NCBI RefSeq assembly: GCF_963422355.1
Contig: NC_085094.1
Location: 766,501-830,500 of the forward strand
Source of the DNA: Corticium candelabrum
Taxonomy: Eukaryota > Porifera > Homoscleromorpha > Homosclerophorida > Plakinidae
Direction of reading: 5' to 3'
Length of the DNA: 64,000 bases
Each line of letters opens with the position of its first letter. The first letter of the stretch is position 1. Shown in pieces: positions 45,916 through 57,559 of the stretch. Below the pieces are notes generated by a model that was given only the letters and a program-made list of their open reading frames with translations, was not told where the DNA came from and did not search any database. The position numbers and the translations under genes are program-made.

Positions 45916-48900
45916 TGTGTGTGTGGTCAAAATCCTTTCCTTAAAAAAAGTAAACCGTACAACTTCACACACAACCTGCAGTACAGTACTTGCAAAATAT
46001 GGACAAGCTAACATCAACCACATGCAAGTTAAAGTCATGAAAAACATATGTGTGTTGCATTGCAAGTCAGTTCCCATCATTCATATTGCTAACAAATGCA
46101 AATAAAGCATAATCCTCATTTGAAGACAAATACGACTAGTCATGCAAGAAACCTAACACTGTCCTTTAACTTTAAATTAATTAAGGGTTTAATGATCTAC
46201 ATGTTGAAAGTCATCCTTTCGTTTTGCCTATTTTGAAATGATCCACTTCATCATCTTTTGAAAAACCACACAATTGAAAAGTACACTCAAACTCCCCTTA
46301 TCTGGGCAGCTTGGGACCGGACACTGCCCATAACTCAGAAACGGCCACATCTGGGAACACCCCACAATTTGCTCAATATGTACACCTGTATGATTAACAT
46401 TCAATTTTGCATCCCTACATGTAAGTGAATGCACATACGTACATAATAGATGTACATGCACACTGTACACTGATCTTTGTCTCGAGCGTCATCACAGACC
46501 TCTTTCGCTTCTGCGGGGCAGGCGTCTGCGTTGGTCTAGTCTCAGACATCTTCAGGTAAGTCTTACAAGCTGTAAATAAGAAACTAGCACCTAAGTATGG
46601 CTATCTGTCGACAAGAAACTGGACTAGTACTGGACTTTTGATTACACGACCTTTGCCTCGACCTCGTGCATGTGGACGACGCGCAATACACGTGATGCAA
46701 TTGTGCAATACGGGGGTGCCCGGTAGACGGACGTGCCCGGATATGGGACGTCCGGATAAGGGGAGTTTGAGTGTACAAAAATGCACACAAAACACTCCTG
46801 CAAGATGGCAGAGGCAATAATCAAGCCTCTATCCACATGAGGACTGCAAATGTGTGAAATTCTAAGTTTGATACATCCTGGTATGGACACATGTAGAAGG
46901 TCCGGCACTATTATCAATAGAGCCTGCCTCGAATATAGGCTACCCTCATTGAAAAGCCACAGCTGGTAACAGTGCTAAAAATAGAGGTCACAGACTATAT
47001 TCCAAGACATATGATACCTTCATCAGCAACTAATACCGTGTTCATACTAGTAACTTCAGAACCAAGTTGGACTAGATATATTTTCTTCAAGATTGTTATT
47101 ACTGTACTCTACTCAAAATACTTGATAAAGGCCTCATTCCGACACTGACTTTGGCCATCTAGATCACTTTCTACTATACCTAGCACGATTCTGAAGTCTC
47201 TAGAGTGCACATGGTATAAGAAGTATCATATTCGACCATATATGTACATGCTACAAGTACCTATGCATTCAACTCACCAGGTTCTGCCAGATCATCCATC
47301 ATTTCAGTTGCGTCTGCAATTTTAGAGTCAATTTCCTGTAATGGAAGCAAATTAGTTTGCCATACCAAACATCATATGTTAGGTACCATAGCAAAGAGAT
47401 TGTCAAATCCATTGACTTTAGTTGGAGTACTAGTAAACTTCTGTTGAAACGAGTCAGAAATGTTATGAGCAGGATCAGTGGAAATGATAAGAACCCTTTC
47501 TCTCACACGTGACAACAGTGCAGCAATGCTGCTACTACACATTCAAATCAATGTTGCGTCAAATTATACTAATATACAATTGCTTAAATCATAAATTAAA
47601 GTTACCATTTTGTAATTCAAGAACAAACTAAATGAAGAAGCACTACAGTGCAAACCCTCCGTGTGCCATAGCCATGCAGCTTGCATGTAATTAGTCAGAG
47701 CCTATTAGAAGAGCATGAGAAGAAGGCTGGACACATTGAGTGGCAAGACACATTGCAAACGTATTGTAATGGACTTTCTCACTTATTTACCAGCAGTAGA
47801 CACATTTCCTAAACAATCGGCAACCATCTTCTATGCGAGTTTTGACGATGAACGAATGCGCAGCAGAAACGCATACTAAACTGGAACTACATACTATTCA
47901 AAACTGCAAATGTCAGAATGTACCTGAACTATACTTTCGCTAAGTTTTGTGCTGGTCCAACACCATTGAAGCACGTGTTGGCCAACGGCGTAGCTATGGG
48001 GAGACGTGGGGCACAGACCTTCCCGATATTTGTCAAAACCGACATAAACTTGTAATATAGTTATGATAAATTTGCTCGGGTGTACTATGTCACTCGATTG
48101 ATGTTTATGTGGTAACAGCGGTTACAGTTGGATCTAGACGAGATGCTAATAACAGTGGGATCTAAGATGTTCTATACTACAAAGTAGTGGTGTTATGTAC
48201 ACGATGGCATGTCAACCGATTTCAAGGATGACTTTTAAATCAATGTAGACATACATGCATGCATACATACATTTTTTCTGTTTGTATTGAGAGTCTTTAA
48301 TTAAGGTAAAGACTCGTGTAAAACATTTACATTGCAATCATACACACATCAATTAAGCTAGATTCCATTGTCACATTAAAAGTGGTCTCCAGTAGTTAGT
48401 AGCCTTGTTTTTCTTGACTTCCCATCATCTGTATTTTCATCCTTATGGTGTGCCTAACTGCAGCCACTATAGCTTTCCCTGAGAGTTTCCCCTCTTCCTC
48501 CAATATACATTGTGATTAAGGATATCGTTAGGCTTGGTGGTACATGTATCGCCACTAATAGAAGAAGACTTAACATTGTCTCATGTAAATACAGACATAT
48601 GTAATTATCCAAACATAGCCATATGCTCTGTGTGTGCCCCCCCCCCCCCCAACCACGAAATGCTAGTTACGCCGCTGTATTGGCTGTATTATTCATTAGC
48701 TATCACTGTGATTCCTGTGTAGATCCTGTGTTGAGTTGTTGACATAGCAACGTGCATCATTGAAATAATTTAGCACATGCTTTACCAGCAATAATTGGTC
48801 GGTCATTGGTCTATGGCCGGTATTACTATACCTAGCGTTTCACGCGTCGGTAATAAAGTTTCCTACAGATTTACATTACAGATGTAAGCAGTGCTTACAA

Positions 48901-50072
48901 GTAATGCAATGTAAATTGGTTAACTAAATAGCACTGAGTTGTGCAAGTATCACTCGACTAAAAGCCTTTTATAAGACTAATAAAAAGCTGCTCTACTACG
49001 ACAAACAAAGCACTTTATTTTACCAAAAATTTATGCACCTTTTACAAAAATTGATTTTTGTTGACATACGAAATTGGTACAGTACACATTACACAGTACA
49101 AAGATCCTGCTGACAAGCAAGTGCGTATACAGTACATGTAATTGTTATTGTTGCAAATATCTATGCTGCAATTCAAATCTTCAATATGGTCAATTGCCTT
49201 CCTGATATATTCAATCTTCTTGCATATATTTGCACCATTTTGTGCTCCATACATATAGCATAAATCGATTTCATGCATCTGTGAGGTTAGAGATACATAA
49301 TAAGGTTTCTGTGCCATATACAGTACGTATACAGTGTATGTACAAATAGTTACATGCAGCCTTAACAGCTCAGAACAATTCAATCTATGAACACCGCAAA
49401 ACCATTTCTTACTAAGTTTTATTTTTAATTAAATCAGTCAAGAAAAATGCAAGTTCAGTCTAGACACCGAGACGCTATTGATTTGCTCCACAATACTAGT
49501 CAAATTTTGTAGTTTTTTTATATAACAATTGTTGACAAATTTCATTTTGTAGACACGAGCATGAAAGGTTTCTAGAAACAAGTTGTGCAATTTTAATCAC
49601 CAAACTGGTGTGATTACATTGTTTGGTAAATGTTCAGGTTGGGTATCTGAAACAACTACAAAATATTTATAGATTCCATGCCACTGATCTTATCTGAATA
49701 GCACACATATTCGTAACATCTGTTCAGCGTCGCACCAGTAGCGTGCCGGTAGAAGTAATTACATGCTTCACTAGCGAGAGTAATAACAGACTTACAATTA
49801 ATGTGTACAAAAGTACCAATAGCACCGTGCACCTACACCATGCAGAAATATACTGAGTAGATCACAAAGTTGCCACCACAAATTCAGTCCAGCTAACTTA
49901 CCTACATCTACAAATTAATTAGCGTCAAGGAATCCGTCTTTTACCTGCACGTTGTCTTTCCCACTCCTCCCTTGCCACCTACAAATACCCATCTAAGCGA
50001 CGACTGATCAATAACGTTACGAACAGAAGGCTCAATGTCCTGAGTGTCGTTCTCGATATATGCTTCCGCCAT
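42228..50072 (-). CDS. GET3: ATPase GET3/ASNA1 (TRC40), tail-anchored protein targeting factor, 9 exons, 348 aa
   Basis: This cytosolic ATPase carries newly made tail-anchored membrane proteins to the ER. Exons in transcript order: 50072-49945, 47534-47387, 47335-47278, 44939-44849, 44780-44630, 44562-44455, 44398-44251, 42504-42443, 42380-42228. They join to 349 codons including TAG; human ASNA1 is also 348 aa. The P-loop GKGGVGKT is at residues 33-40. Other landmarks are [14 protein letters not shown] (switch I), [29 protein letters not shown] (switch II), [22 protein letters not shown], the zinc-binding CSTC (282-285) and [10 protein letters not shown] near the C-terminus. All introns are GT-AG. 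On the minus strand an AATAAA lies at 42142-42137, inside the SDR coding region. The ATG was chosen because MAEAYIEND leads directly into the conserved domain, and it lies 52 bp from ASNSD1. Confidence 0.96.
42665..43291. mobile_element. MITE with long (about 80 bp) terminal inverted repeats
   Basis: The left end CAGTGCACTTTCCGGCCATT and the inverted right end CAGTGCACTTTCTGGCCATT are similar for about 80 bp, extending through TTTTAGTTTGGTTAA and TTGAAAAGTACAT. The inside is A/T-rich with repeated AAAATTGAAA. The target duplication is unclear, so the superfamily is not assigned. It is in GET3 intron 7 (42505-44250). Confidence 0.85.
43292..44250. other. Rest of GET3 intron 7
   Basis: On the minus strand the frame of exon 7 stays open across the donor for about 114 codons, to 43907, encoding two hydrophobic stretches. 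No mobile element recognised; 43907-43292 is plain AT-rich intron. Confidence 0.5.
44940..45445. other. GET3 intron 3, first stretch, nothing recognised
   Basis: AT-rich intron sequence with no terminal repeats visible. Confidence 0.5.
45446..45925. mobile_element. SINE-like repeat between two (GT)n runs
   Basis: (GT)n at 45446-45509, then CAGGTTCAAGTCACAGTG, a B-box-like start, then TTGGGCAAGAAACTCACAC and GACTCAGGAGTATAAATGAG, which match the SINE at 31693. A GC-rich body follows (45630-45800) and a second (GT)n at 45862-45925. The tRNA head before the B box is replaced by the microsatellite. It is in GET3 intron 3. Confidence 0.7.
46284..46773. mobile_element. pogo/Tigger-like MITE
   Basis: The left end CACTCAAACTCCCCTTATCTGG and inverted right end CACTCAAACTCCCCTTATCCGG differ at one base. 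TA flanks both ends (46282-46283, 46774-46775). At 490 bp, no transposase is present. Inner GC-rich sequence contains further GGGCGTGCC-like repeats. It is in GET3 intron 3. Confidence 0.88.
47535..49944. other. GET3 intron 1, no gene seen
   Basis: A 2.4-kb intron. It contains a run of 14 C at 48637-48650 and a (CATA)n patch at about 48250-48275. Small open frames at 48534-48722 (+) and 49042-49383 (-) look like chance. No mobile-element ends were found. Confidence 0.55.
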
Positions 50073-50124
50073 TGCTAACGTACGTTAGCAAAGTCAGTCT
50101 AAAGTGCGTTAATTACGGCTACTG
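50072..50124. promoter_or_regulatory. Bidirectional promoter of GET3 and ASNSD1 with a 20-bp perfect palindrome
   Basis: Only 52 bp separate the two divergent ATGs. TTGCTAACGTACGTTAGCAA at 50072-50091 is a perfect palindrome whose outer base is the A of the GET3 ATG. No TATA box is present. The palindrome contains two inverted GCTAACGT half sites and could bind a dimeric factor; this is inference. Confidence 0.75.
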
Positions 50125-53100
50125 ATGTGTGGGATATTCTGTTGGATAATCGTAAATGAGGAAGACAATAAAGGCTATGACGAGACTAAAAGGAGTATTC
50201 TTCGTTTAGTAAGACGACGTGGTCCGGATGGTTTTGAAAGCAGCGTACATAAAATTAACTGCAAGTCAAGTTGTTTACCGCACAAACTAGCTTCTTCTTG
50301 CGAAGAAAGCAACAAGCAGGAAAAGGCCACTTGTGATACCGGTGATGAATTCTTCGTACGTTTGGAAATGGCTGCTAGTGTTCTTCATCTGCGCGGAAAG
50401 TTTACTTCTCAACCATTGAAAGATGACATGGGCAATGCGTTGCTATGGAACGGAGAGATATTCGGTGGTGTTGAGGTTGTCCATTGTTGGCACTTGCGAC
50501 ACTCAGAGTACTCATACACATAGTAGCAGAGGCTAGTAGGCAAGTAGGCTCGCGGATAGGAATGGCAGACCGTATATAGACTCTACCACCTATGAATATG
50601 TTAGCTCTGTGAATACTTTAGCTCAAGTTGAGTTGCATGTACCTGTTCTAATTTTACAAATAGCTGACATAGGACTAGCTTGGAGAACTCTCACAGAATC
50701 ACACAGAAATTGACAAGTCTAGCAAAAATGCATGTAGGCTTTGTAGTAAGGTGACACAAACATTAATGTTTGTTTTGTGATTTGCACAGACTACCCAACT
50801 ATATCCCAATCTGAGCAGGACAGTTCTTGCAACTGTTTGAAAGACTTTTGTGTTCTACTTTGTATGTACAAATAGGGTCTAAACGACATCATTTACTTAT
50901 CAATAAAATAATTGTGTGGAGATGGTATGGGTGTGCAGGAGCAAAATTGGGAGTCATCTCACTTTTCTCAAAAGTTGACCTTTTGAGATGGGACCTGGAT
51001 CCAGATTAATTAATCCCCAAAATTAAGTGGTTGTTTCTGTATCAAAGGTTTACCATCCTTTCAAACTTTATCAAAATCTATCCACACATTTTTGAGTAAC
51101 ATGCTCACAAACAAACAAACTAACAAGCCTTATTAGTTAGAGGTAGAATTTTTGTGATGACATAGTATATTTGATAAAATTAGTATTAAACAGTACTGTA
51201 TATATAACTGATGCTATTACAGGTGAGAGATATGGACAATGACACAGAAGTTCTTCTGAAAGCACTTGGAGATTGTGTTAGCAGTGCTGATATTTTAGCT
51301 GTCATGTCACGTGTGCAGGGGCCTTGGGCTTTTGTATATTATCAGGTTAGCTGTGTGGCACTTGAATTGCCAGAAGAAACATGCTGGCATTTGTGATTGG
51401 TGATGCATGGTCTTGTTAGGCAAAACACAGATTACTGTGGTTTGGCCGGGACTTTTATGGTCGACGTAGTCTACTCTGGCATCTTCCACGTCACCCATTG
51501 GACTTGTTTGCATTGTCTTCGATAGCTACAAGAACTGGAAAGCTGACTGTATGGCTGACATTGTCTTTCAACAGGAGTGAGACAAATTTGTTTTGTTTTT
51601 TGTATGTAGAAGTGGTTGGAAGTTCCCGTAGGAATCTATTCTCTTAATTTGGCATCATTGCTGACAGGTAGACTGAATCATTCTTTCTCATGAAAATTGG
51701 AAGATAAAGTTTAATTATTGGGCTTTTATTTACTCTAGACAAAGTTCACATTACTTATTACTGTTGGAGATATGAATATCAAGTGTTTAGACATAATGAG
51801 GAACCTTTACAACAGTTTGAAACACTGCCAGCTGAATGTCAACAGTACATTTCTTTTACACTTTCTGCCATTTCAGTAGCTCCTCCAGTTTCACCATTCA
51901 ATGCTAGTTTGACTTCAGTGACAGTAACTTTGCACAGTGAATGCCATGTTCACCAATCAATCATCTGTAGTCAATACCCAGATGGCTCATTACATTCTGG
52001 TGTGAGAAGACAATTAGCAGAGACATTTCTTAATCTTCTTGAAAAAGCAGTTGGGAAACGTGTTACAAACATTCCATCATTAGGTGATGTAGCGTCACAA
52101 AGACTTCTGGACATAGACAGGAAAGACAGAAGAGTTCTCACTACAAACCATTTGGGCCATAGTACACAGATAATGGGAAATGCTAAAGTAGGTGTTTTGT
52201 TTTCTGGTGGAGTCGACTCTATTGTTCTTGCAGCTATTGCTGACAGGTTACTTTACAATCAGCTGTGTAGTGGCAAGATTTGATGCCATTCTTTTTAATA
52301 GATGTGTAGTCAAAGATGACGAGATTGATCTGTTGAATGTTGCTTTTGAACAAAAAGACAAAAGGTTAAGGCAGTGTGATGTAAGGAAGCCACACGAGAG
52401 TGATGGTAGGTTCTTATTGGAAAGGTATGAGAACTGACAGTTGCTTTTTAATTTTACATGACTTTTCTTGTTACTTTAGTGATTTTGATGTGCCGGATCG
52501 CTTAACAGGACTTTCAGGATTACAAGAGTTGAAAAAATTAAATTGTGAAAGGACTTGGAACTTTGTGCAGGTTTATGCCAGTGATTCTTAAACTACAGCA
52601 TGTCAATACCTTTATTAGCTGGTTTAGACTACCAAATCACCAGCTATGCATAATAATAATATGTGTGTCATTGTTTCAGGTTTGATGTAAGGTTTACCAC
52701 TGTTATTTATGTGTTCTATATTTGTTTATCTCATTGCAATTGCCTAATAGCAAGCGATTTTGAATATTCTTTGTTCGTCAGTCTTGTAAGCTCTGAGATC
52801 ATTTACTAACCAAATGTGCAGGTCTTTAATTGTTTCAGTCAGTGGCTCATAGTGTGACAAGGTGTAAAATTGATTAATTAATTAAACTGTTGTCTTGATT
52901 TCAAAGTAGTGAAAAGTGAACATAGAGAGTGGGTTTGTGTAGATTAATGTTTGGTTCTGAGTAGCTTTGCTGACCATAGTATGCCGCCATGCTCAAGAAT
53001 TTGTTTGCCATCTTTGTGAAAGAGAAAGTGAAGTGTTTACACTCTATTTACACTTACATGCCACAGGCTATGTGCATTGTCAACTCATCTTGTAGTAAAC

Positions 53101-55938
53101 AGTGTTCTTACATCAGGTCTGTGCTCTTGTGGTTTAGGAGTGTTGTGTGTGGAACATGCATTAAAGTTCTGTGGTTACAGTATCATCTGGTTTTGTGGTT
53201 GGTATCATCTTACAAGAAGTACAAGATCCCAAACCTTTACTTCATATGAACTGTTTCTAAAGTAATGCTCATTACATGGCAGAAGTGTGCACCAATCCAG
53301 TTTAAGCACGTGTATATCAGATTTTATACTATTATAGTTTAAGGTCTACAGTAGAATAGACCTGAAGTTTTGACATTGCACGTTTAATTTTTTATCATGT
53401 TTGTGGCTGTTGTCAGGTACTTTGAATTATGTACCTTACCTTCTACTGCTAGCTTATTCTCACCAGTGAACTATACTCAAGGCAATAATGGTGGCTATTA
53501 GCTGTGCAGCTCGCAAGGCAGGCAAAACAGTTGTTCAGTAGCAAAGATGAGTTAAAGAGCTCTGGTGTTTTAGCAAGATTACTGTTAGTGTGCAAAGATA
53601 GCACGTGTTTTTGAGACATGATTATTTGCATGGTATGTGGTATTTGATTGTAGCCAAAAAAGGATATTATTAATAAACAATCATACTTTTTATAACGTTT
53701 TAGTACTTAGTAGGTTTCAAAAATAATTTCTTGGAAAAAGTATGAGTACAAGAGATGATAAGAGTTGCTTGTAACATTTAAATTTGTCTAATTAATTGTA
53801 TGCAGATTAATGTTAGAGCTGAAGAGCTGGAAAGAGACAGGTAGGAGTTGATTTCTTACATTAGATGACAACTATTTATTTGAAGGATGTCAACTTTACT
53901 CAGGGACAATCATATTGGTGATCTGGTCTATCCTCATACAACAGTCTTGGATGACAGCATAGGATGTGCCTTGTGGTTTGCAGCAGGAGGGAAAGGATTG
54001 CTGAACACTGCTGGTATTTGCTTCATGAAAGAGGAGAGTATATTTTGTGATATTGACTGGCTCTTTAGACTCGTCCTCTTGTTCTTATCTGAGTCAAGCA
54101 AAGGCATGCAACACTATGGAGTTTTGTAGTGAATAAAATCAGTTTTCTGTTTGGCTAGGTTCTTCTAGTTGGCATGGGAGCAGATGAGCAATTAGGTGGA
54201 TACTCACGGCATAGACAAGCCTTTCAGTCAGTACAGCTTGTAGTTGCATTTGTACATAGTTACAAAGAGAATTAAGTCTTAATTTTAGACTTCATGCTTG
54301 GCGTGGTTTGTTGGATGAAATTCATCTCGATGTCAATCGAATTTCGCAAAGAAATTTAGGAAGAGATGATAGGTATGCATTGGAGCGCGCACGCACACGC
54401 TGAGACTTGCACCACAGCTGCTTTCATTAATTAAGTTAAGGGAGTAGTAGATCTATATCATGTATCATGTTTTATGTACATAGATGCATCTCGGACCATG
54501 GCAGAGAGACACGTTTACCGTACTTGGATGAAGACGTTGCTAGCTTTCTGAACTCACTTCCAGTCTGGTGCAAGGTATTAATCTGTTCTGACTTATTAGC
54601 TACCAAGAATAGAACAAGGATGGGAAGGCTTGTACTGTATGTCTGACAACCATAGTGATAACTTATGAGTGTAATCTCTTGTATATTTGTTATGATACTA
54701 ATCTTGAAAATGTACTTATTAAAATGTTGCTTAAGGTGTAGCTGTGCACTTTGTTAATTAATTAAGGTCAATGACTGATGGTCTAAGGGCTTTCCAACAA
54801 TAATTTGCTAGCACAAAGCCTGACCACAGGTTTTGTGGCAGTGGTCTTCATTTAATCTAAGGGTGGAACTTTTCTAGAAATGTAAAAACACAAGATCATA
54901 TATGTATGTATCATACAAGTTCACAACATGGTGAATTTAGAGTATCTGCAAATCATGCCACATCAAGACTTTAGCCTTAAGCGGCGTTTCTTTCTATCAA
55001 TATTTTTATGCTTATAGACAATCTGTATGAAGAATTTTCACAGCAAAATAGGACAAGCTTACCCTTTTATGAAGTTGCTGCTATAATACTTAATGATATC
55101 TAATGATTAATTATTCAAAGCAGTGGTATTTTCTGTGCTTTGGCGTGGTCCAGTTGAATTTCCAAAACCTTGGCTGTACAGGCTTGACTAATTGTTCAGG
55201 ACGATGTTCATCAAGTCATTGTCATTTCAGCGCCGGATCCAGGAATTTTTAAAAGAGGGGTTTACCGTTAGCAGTTATATAAAGCATTACTAGTTTTCTC
55301 TTTTCTAATGAAATTATATGAAATTATTGAACCACGCCTATTGGAAAAGAGGGGTTGCAAACCCCTAAACCCCCTGTGGATCTGGCCCTGCATTTAGTGG
55401 TCTAGCAATGAATGACTTTCTTTCAACGTTAGAGCATTTGTAATTATTGGTCTTTGGTCTTGTGGAATGGCAACGTGTGCATGACTATGACAGAACATGA
55501 GTGGGTTTGCTACTAAGATCTTATGACTACAGCTGACATTTACTTTCAACACTTCTGTGAGTACTTGAGCCAACAATAATTGTTAATTGCGATACATTTA
55601 TTGCTGTGTGTGTGTGCGTGTGTGTGTGTGTGTGCGTGCGTGTGTGTGTGTGCGTGTGCGTGCGTGTGTGTGTGCGTGTGCGTGCGTGTGTGTGTGTGAA
55701 GACTTATACTTGCATGCATGCAGATTGTGTCTGATTTATATTTATTCTATTCTAGGCTGATCCCCGTCTACCTCGTGGTGAGGGAGAAAAGATTTTATTG
55801 CGAGATGTTGCTCGTTTAATAGGACTAGATGGTTCAGCCACATGTCCAAAACGAGCTATTCAGTTTGGTTCAAGAATAGCTAAACTTCAAGGTTCAGGAA
55901 TCAAAGGCTCTGACGTTTCCAGCCATTTACAAATATAG
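50125..55938 (+). CDS. ASNSD1: Asparagine synthetase domain-containing protein ASNSD1, 14 exons, 668 aa
   Basis: Exons: 50125-50475, 51223-51345, 51420-51548, 51610-51667, 51739-52246, 52302-52424, 52480-52570, 53806-53840, 53886-54013, 54069-54103, 54159-54226, 54289-54372, 54484-54574, 55756-55938. They join to 669 codons including TAG. The N-terminal class II glutamine amidotransferase domain starts MCGI, with Cys2 as the expected nucleophile, then RRGPDG (31-36) and NGEIFGG. The C-terminal synthetase-like domain has the PP-loop SGGVDS (376-381), [44 protein letters not shown] and RNLGRDDR. It ends with [14 protein letters not shown]. This order and spacing match animal ASNSD1; biochemical activity of the family is not well established. 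Exon 10 uses a GC donor. Introns are short (45-111 nt) except three. It starts head to head with GET3. Confidence 0.95.
52571..53805. other. ASNSD1 intron 7, nothing recognised
   Basis: A 1.2-kb AT-rich intron with no mobile-element ends or microsatellite. Open frames at 52989-53265 lack any known motif. Confidence 0.55.
54575..55755. other. ASNSD1 intron 13 with GT/GC microsatellite
   Basis: A (TG/CG)n run occupies about 55601-55698. A GAGGGGTT repeat pair near 55255 and 55349 (AAAAGAGGGGTTTACC; AAAAGAGGGGTTGCAA) suggests a small repeat at 55230-55390. Nothing coding. Confidence 0.6.
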
Positions 55939-57559
55939 AATTAGTTGACACGTACAATTAATGCTCATCCTGTGCAGTTTGGATGAAAGTGTGAAAATCA
56001 GGAAGGATAGGCATGTGTAAGTATAAAGATAACTACCTTCTTATTGGTTTGTAACTTTTCTGCTGTAAACACATTCCGTTGTGGAGTTTGAGCTAGATCA
56101 GTTTGTTGAATAGTCTCGCGTAGCCAGACTCTACCGCCGCGTCATGCTTCCAAAGGATTTGGCGTCCTAGTCTGTAATATTCGGCCTGCAGTTGATGGTC
56201 GGACTTGAAGCTCTATCCTATGCTTGAAGTTGTTGTGGTATGGTTTCCTACATGGGGGGGAGGGTAACGACCAGCAGTCAGTCATTCCGGTGTTTTTTGA
56301 GTTATGAGTTTAGCGTACGGAGCGTATGTAAATAATACAAGTTGTGCTAAACGAACACCACACTTGTTTTGTGCGTTGGACAAGTCTCGCGCAGCCAGCC
56401 ACTCCCCCTTTTCACTTCCGTTGCAGGGAGAGGGTCTGGTAAGGTTCCTTTGATGTCTTGGTTCTTGCGACCCCTTCGAAGTTTTTCCTTCTGTTTCTGC
56501 TGCAAGTGCTGCTGGACTTTGTTCTTGTTTAGGCGAGTTCATTTGCTCTTACAGTTTGCGTGGCTGCCTGCTCTAGGCATGGTAATTGAGAGAAGCATGC
56601 AGGTCGTGTTCTTGTACAACCTTGGCAGGTGAGTTGTTCTTCGCGAAATTGCTTAGAGGCTTGATGCAGCTGCAGCGATAAAGCTAAAAATTTAGCAACA
56701 GGAGTCAGGCCTAGGACGAGCAGCTTCTGTTTCCACCTCAGTCTTACACTTCATTGGCTTCCGTACCAGCTGTCTTGTATAGATGTTGCGTGATCATGCA
56801 CTTCGAATTTTCGTAGGTCTTCCTTGTACGTACACGCTAGTTGTTGAATCCTGTTGGTTGATGATATCCTACGTACTGTACGTCAGTAGCCAAAGTGAAC
56901 AGGCAGACACGTGAGAGCAATGAACTCGCCTAAAACAAGAACAAAGTCCAGCAGCACCTGCAACTGAAACAGAAGCGAAAACTTCACTGTACATGCGGAT
57001 ACTAGTTACCAGATGCGTTCCCATCAGTTGCTCGCTTATATCATCGTCTTTACGCCCCATGAATGCAGGGGTCAGCAGAACCAAGACATCAAATCGGAAA
57101 CTGAAGCCTCAAATACAGTGTCTGTTGGAATAATTGGTATGCGTGGCAAAAAGACGTCTTCACTCTTGCAACTGCCTGTTAGAATCGTCGCTTTGATGAC
57201 ATTGCATGGTGAGTAATGTCTGAACATGCAACCACCCTTGTACCATTGCATAACGTAGGAGGGTCCAGGTTTCTCAAAAGCATGATGGGTGCTCCAAATT
57301 TAAGCATCAAGTTGTGTGGTAGAACACCTGGAATTTGCAGAGAATTTAAATTAAAATTCTGCTGAATAGTTCACTTGTTGGTCGGAGTACAAAACCGAGT
57401 CAAAATATTTGTAACACTTAATTAGTTTTGTTCTCCTGCATGGCAACTTTTGCAATAGAAACTCAAAATTTTAGCCAGTTAAGGTCTTCAAAATGCTGTT
57501 GCATGTTTGCGAAAACTGTTTCTTCAATTTTCTCTTCTGAAGTGTGAGAAATGCCTAGG
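55939..57559. repeat. Repeat-rich spacer downstream of ASNSD1
   Basis: GTCTCGCGTAGCCAGACTC at 56114 and GTCTCGCGCAGCCAGCCAC at 56383 look like two copies of the same MITE end. A 72-bp imperfect inverted repeat has arms 56478-56549 and 56914-56985 (shared core CTGCTGGACTTTGTTCTTG). The inner spacer of 364 bp has no coding signal. This may be a MITE pair or the 3' part of the Helitron at 57560. Confidence 0.6.
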
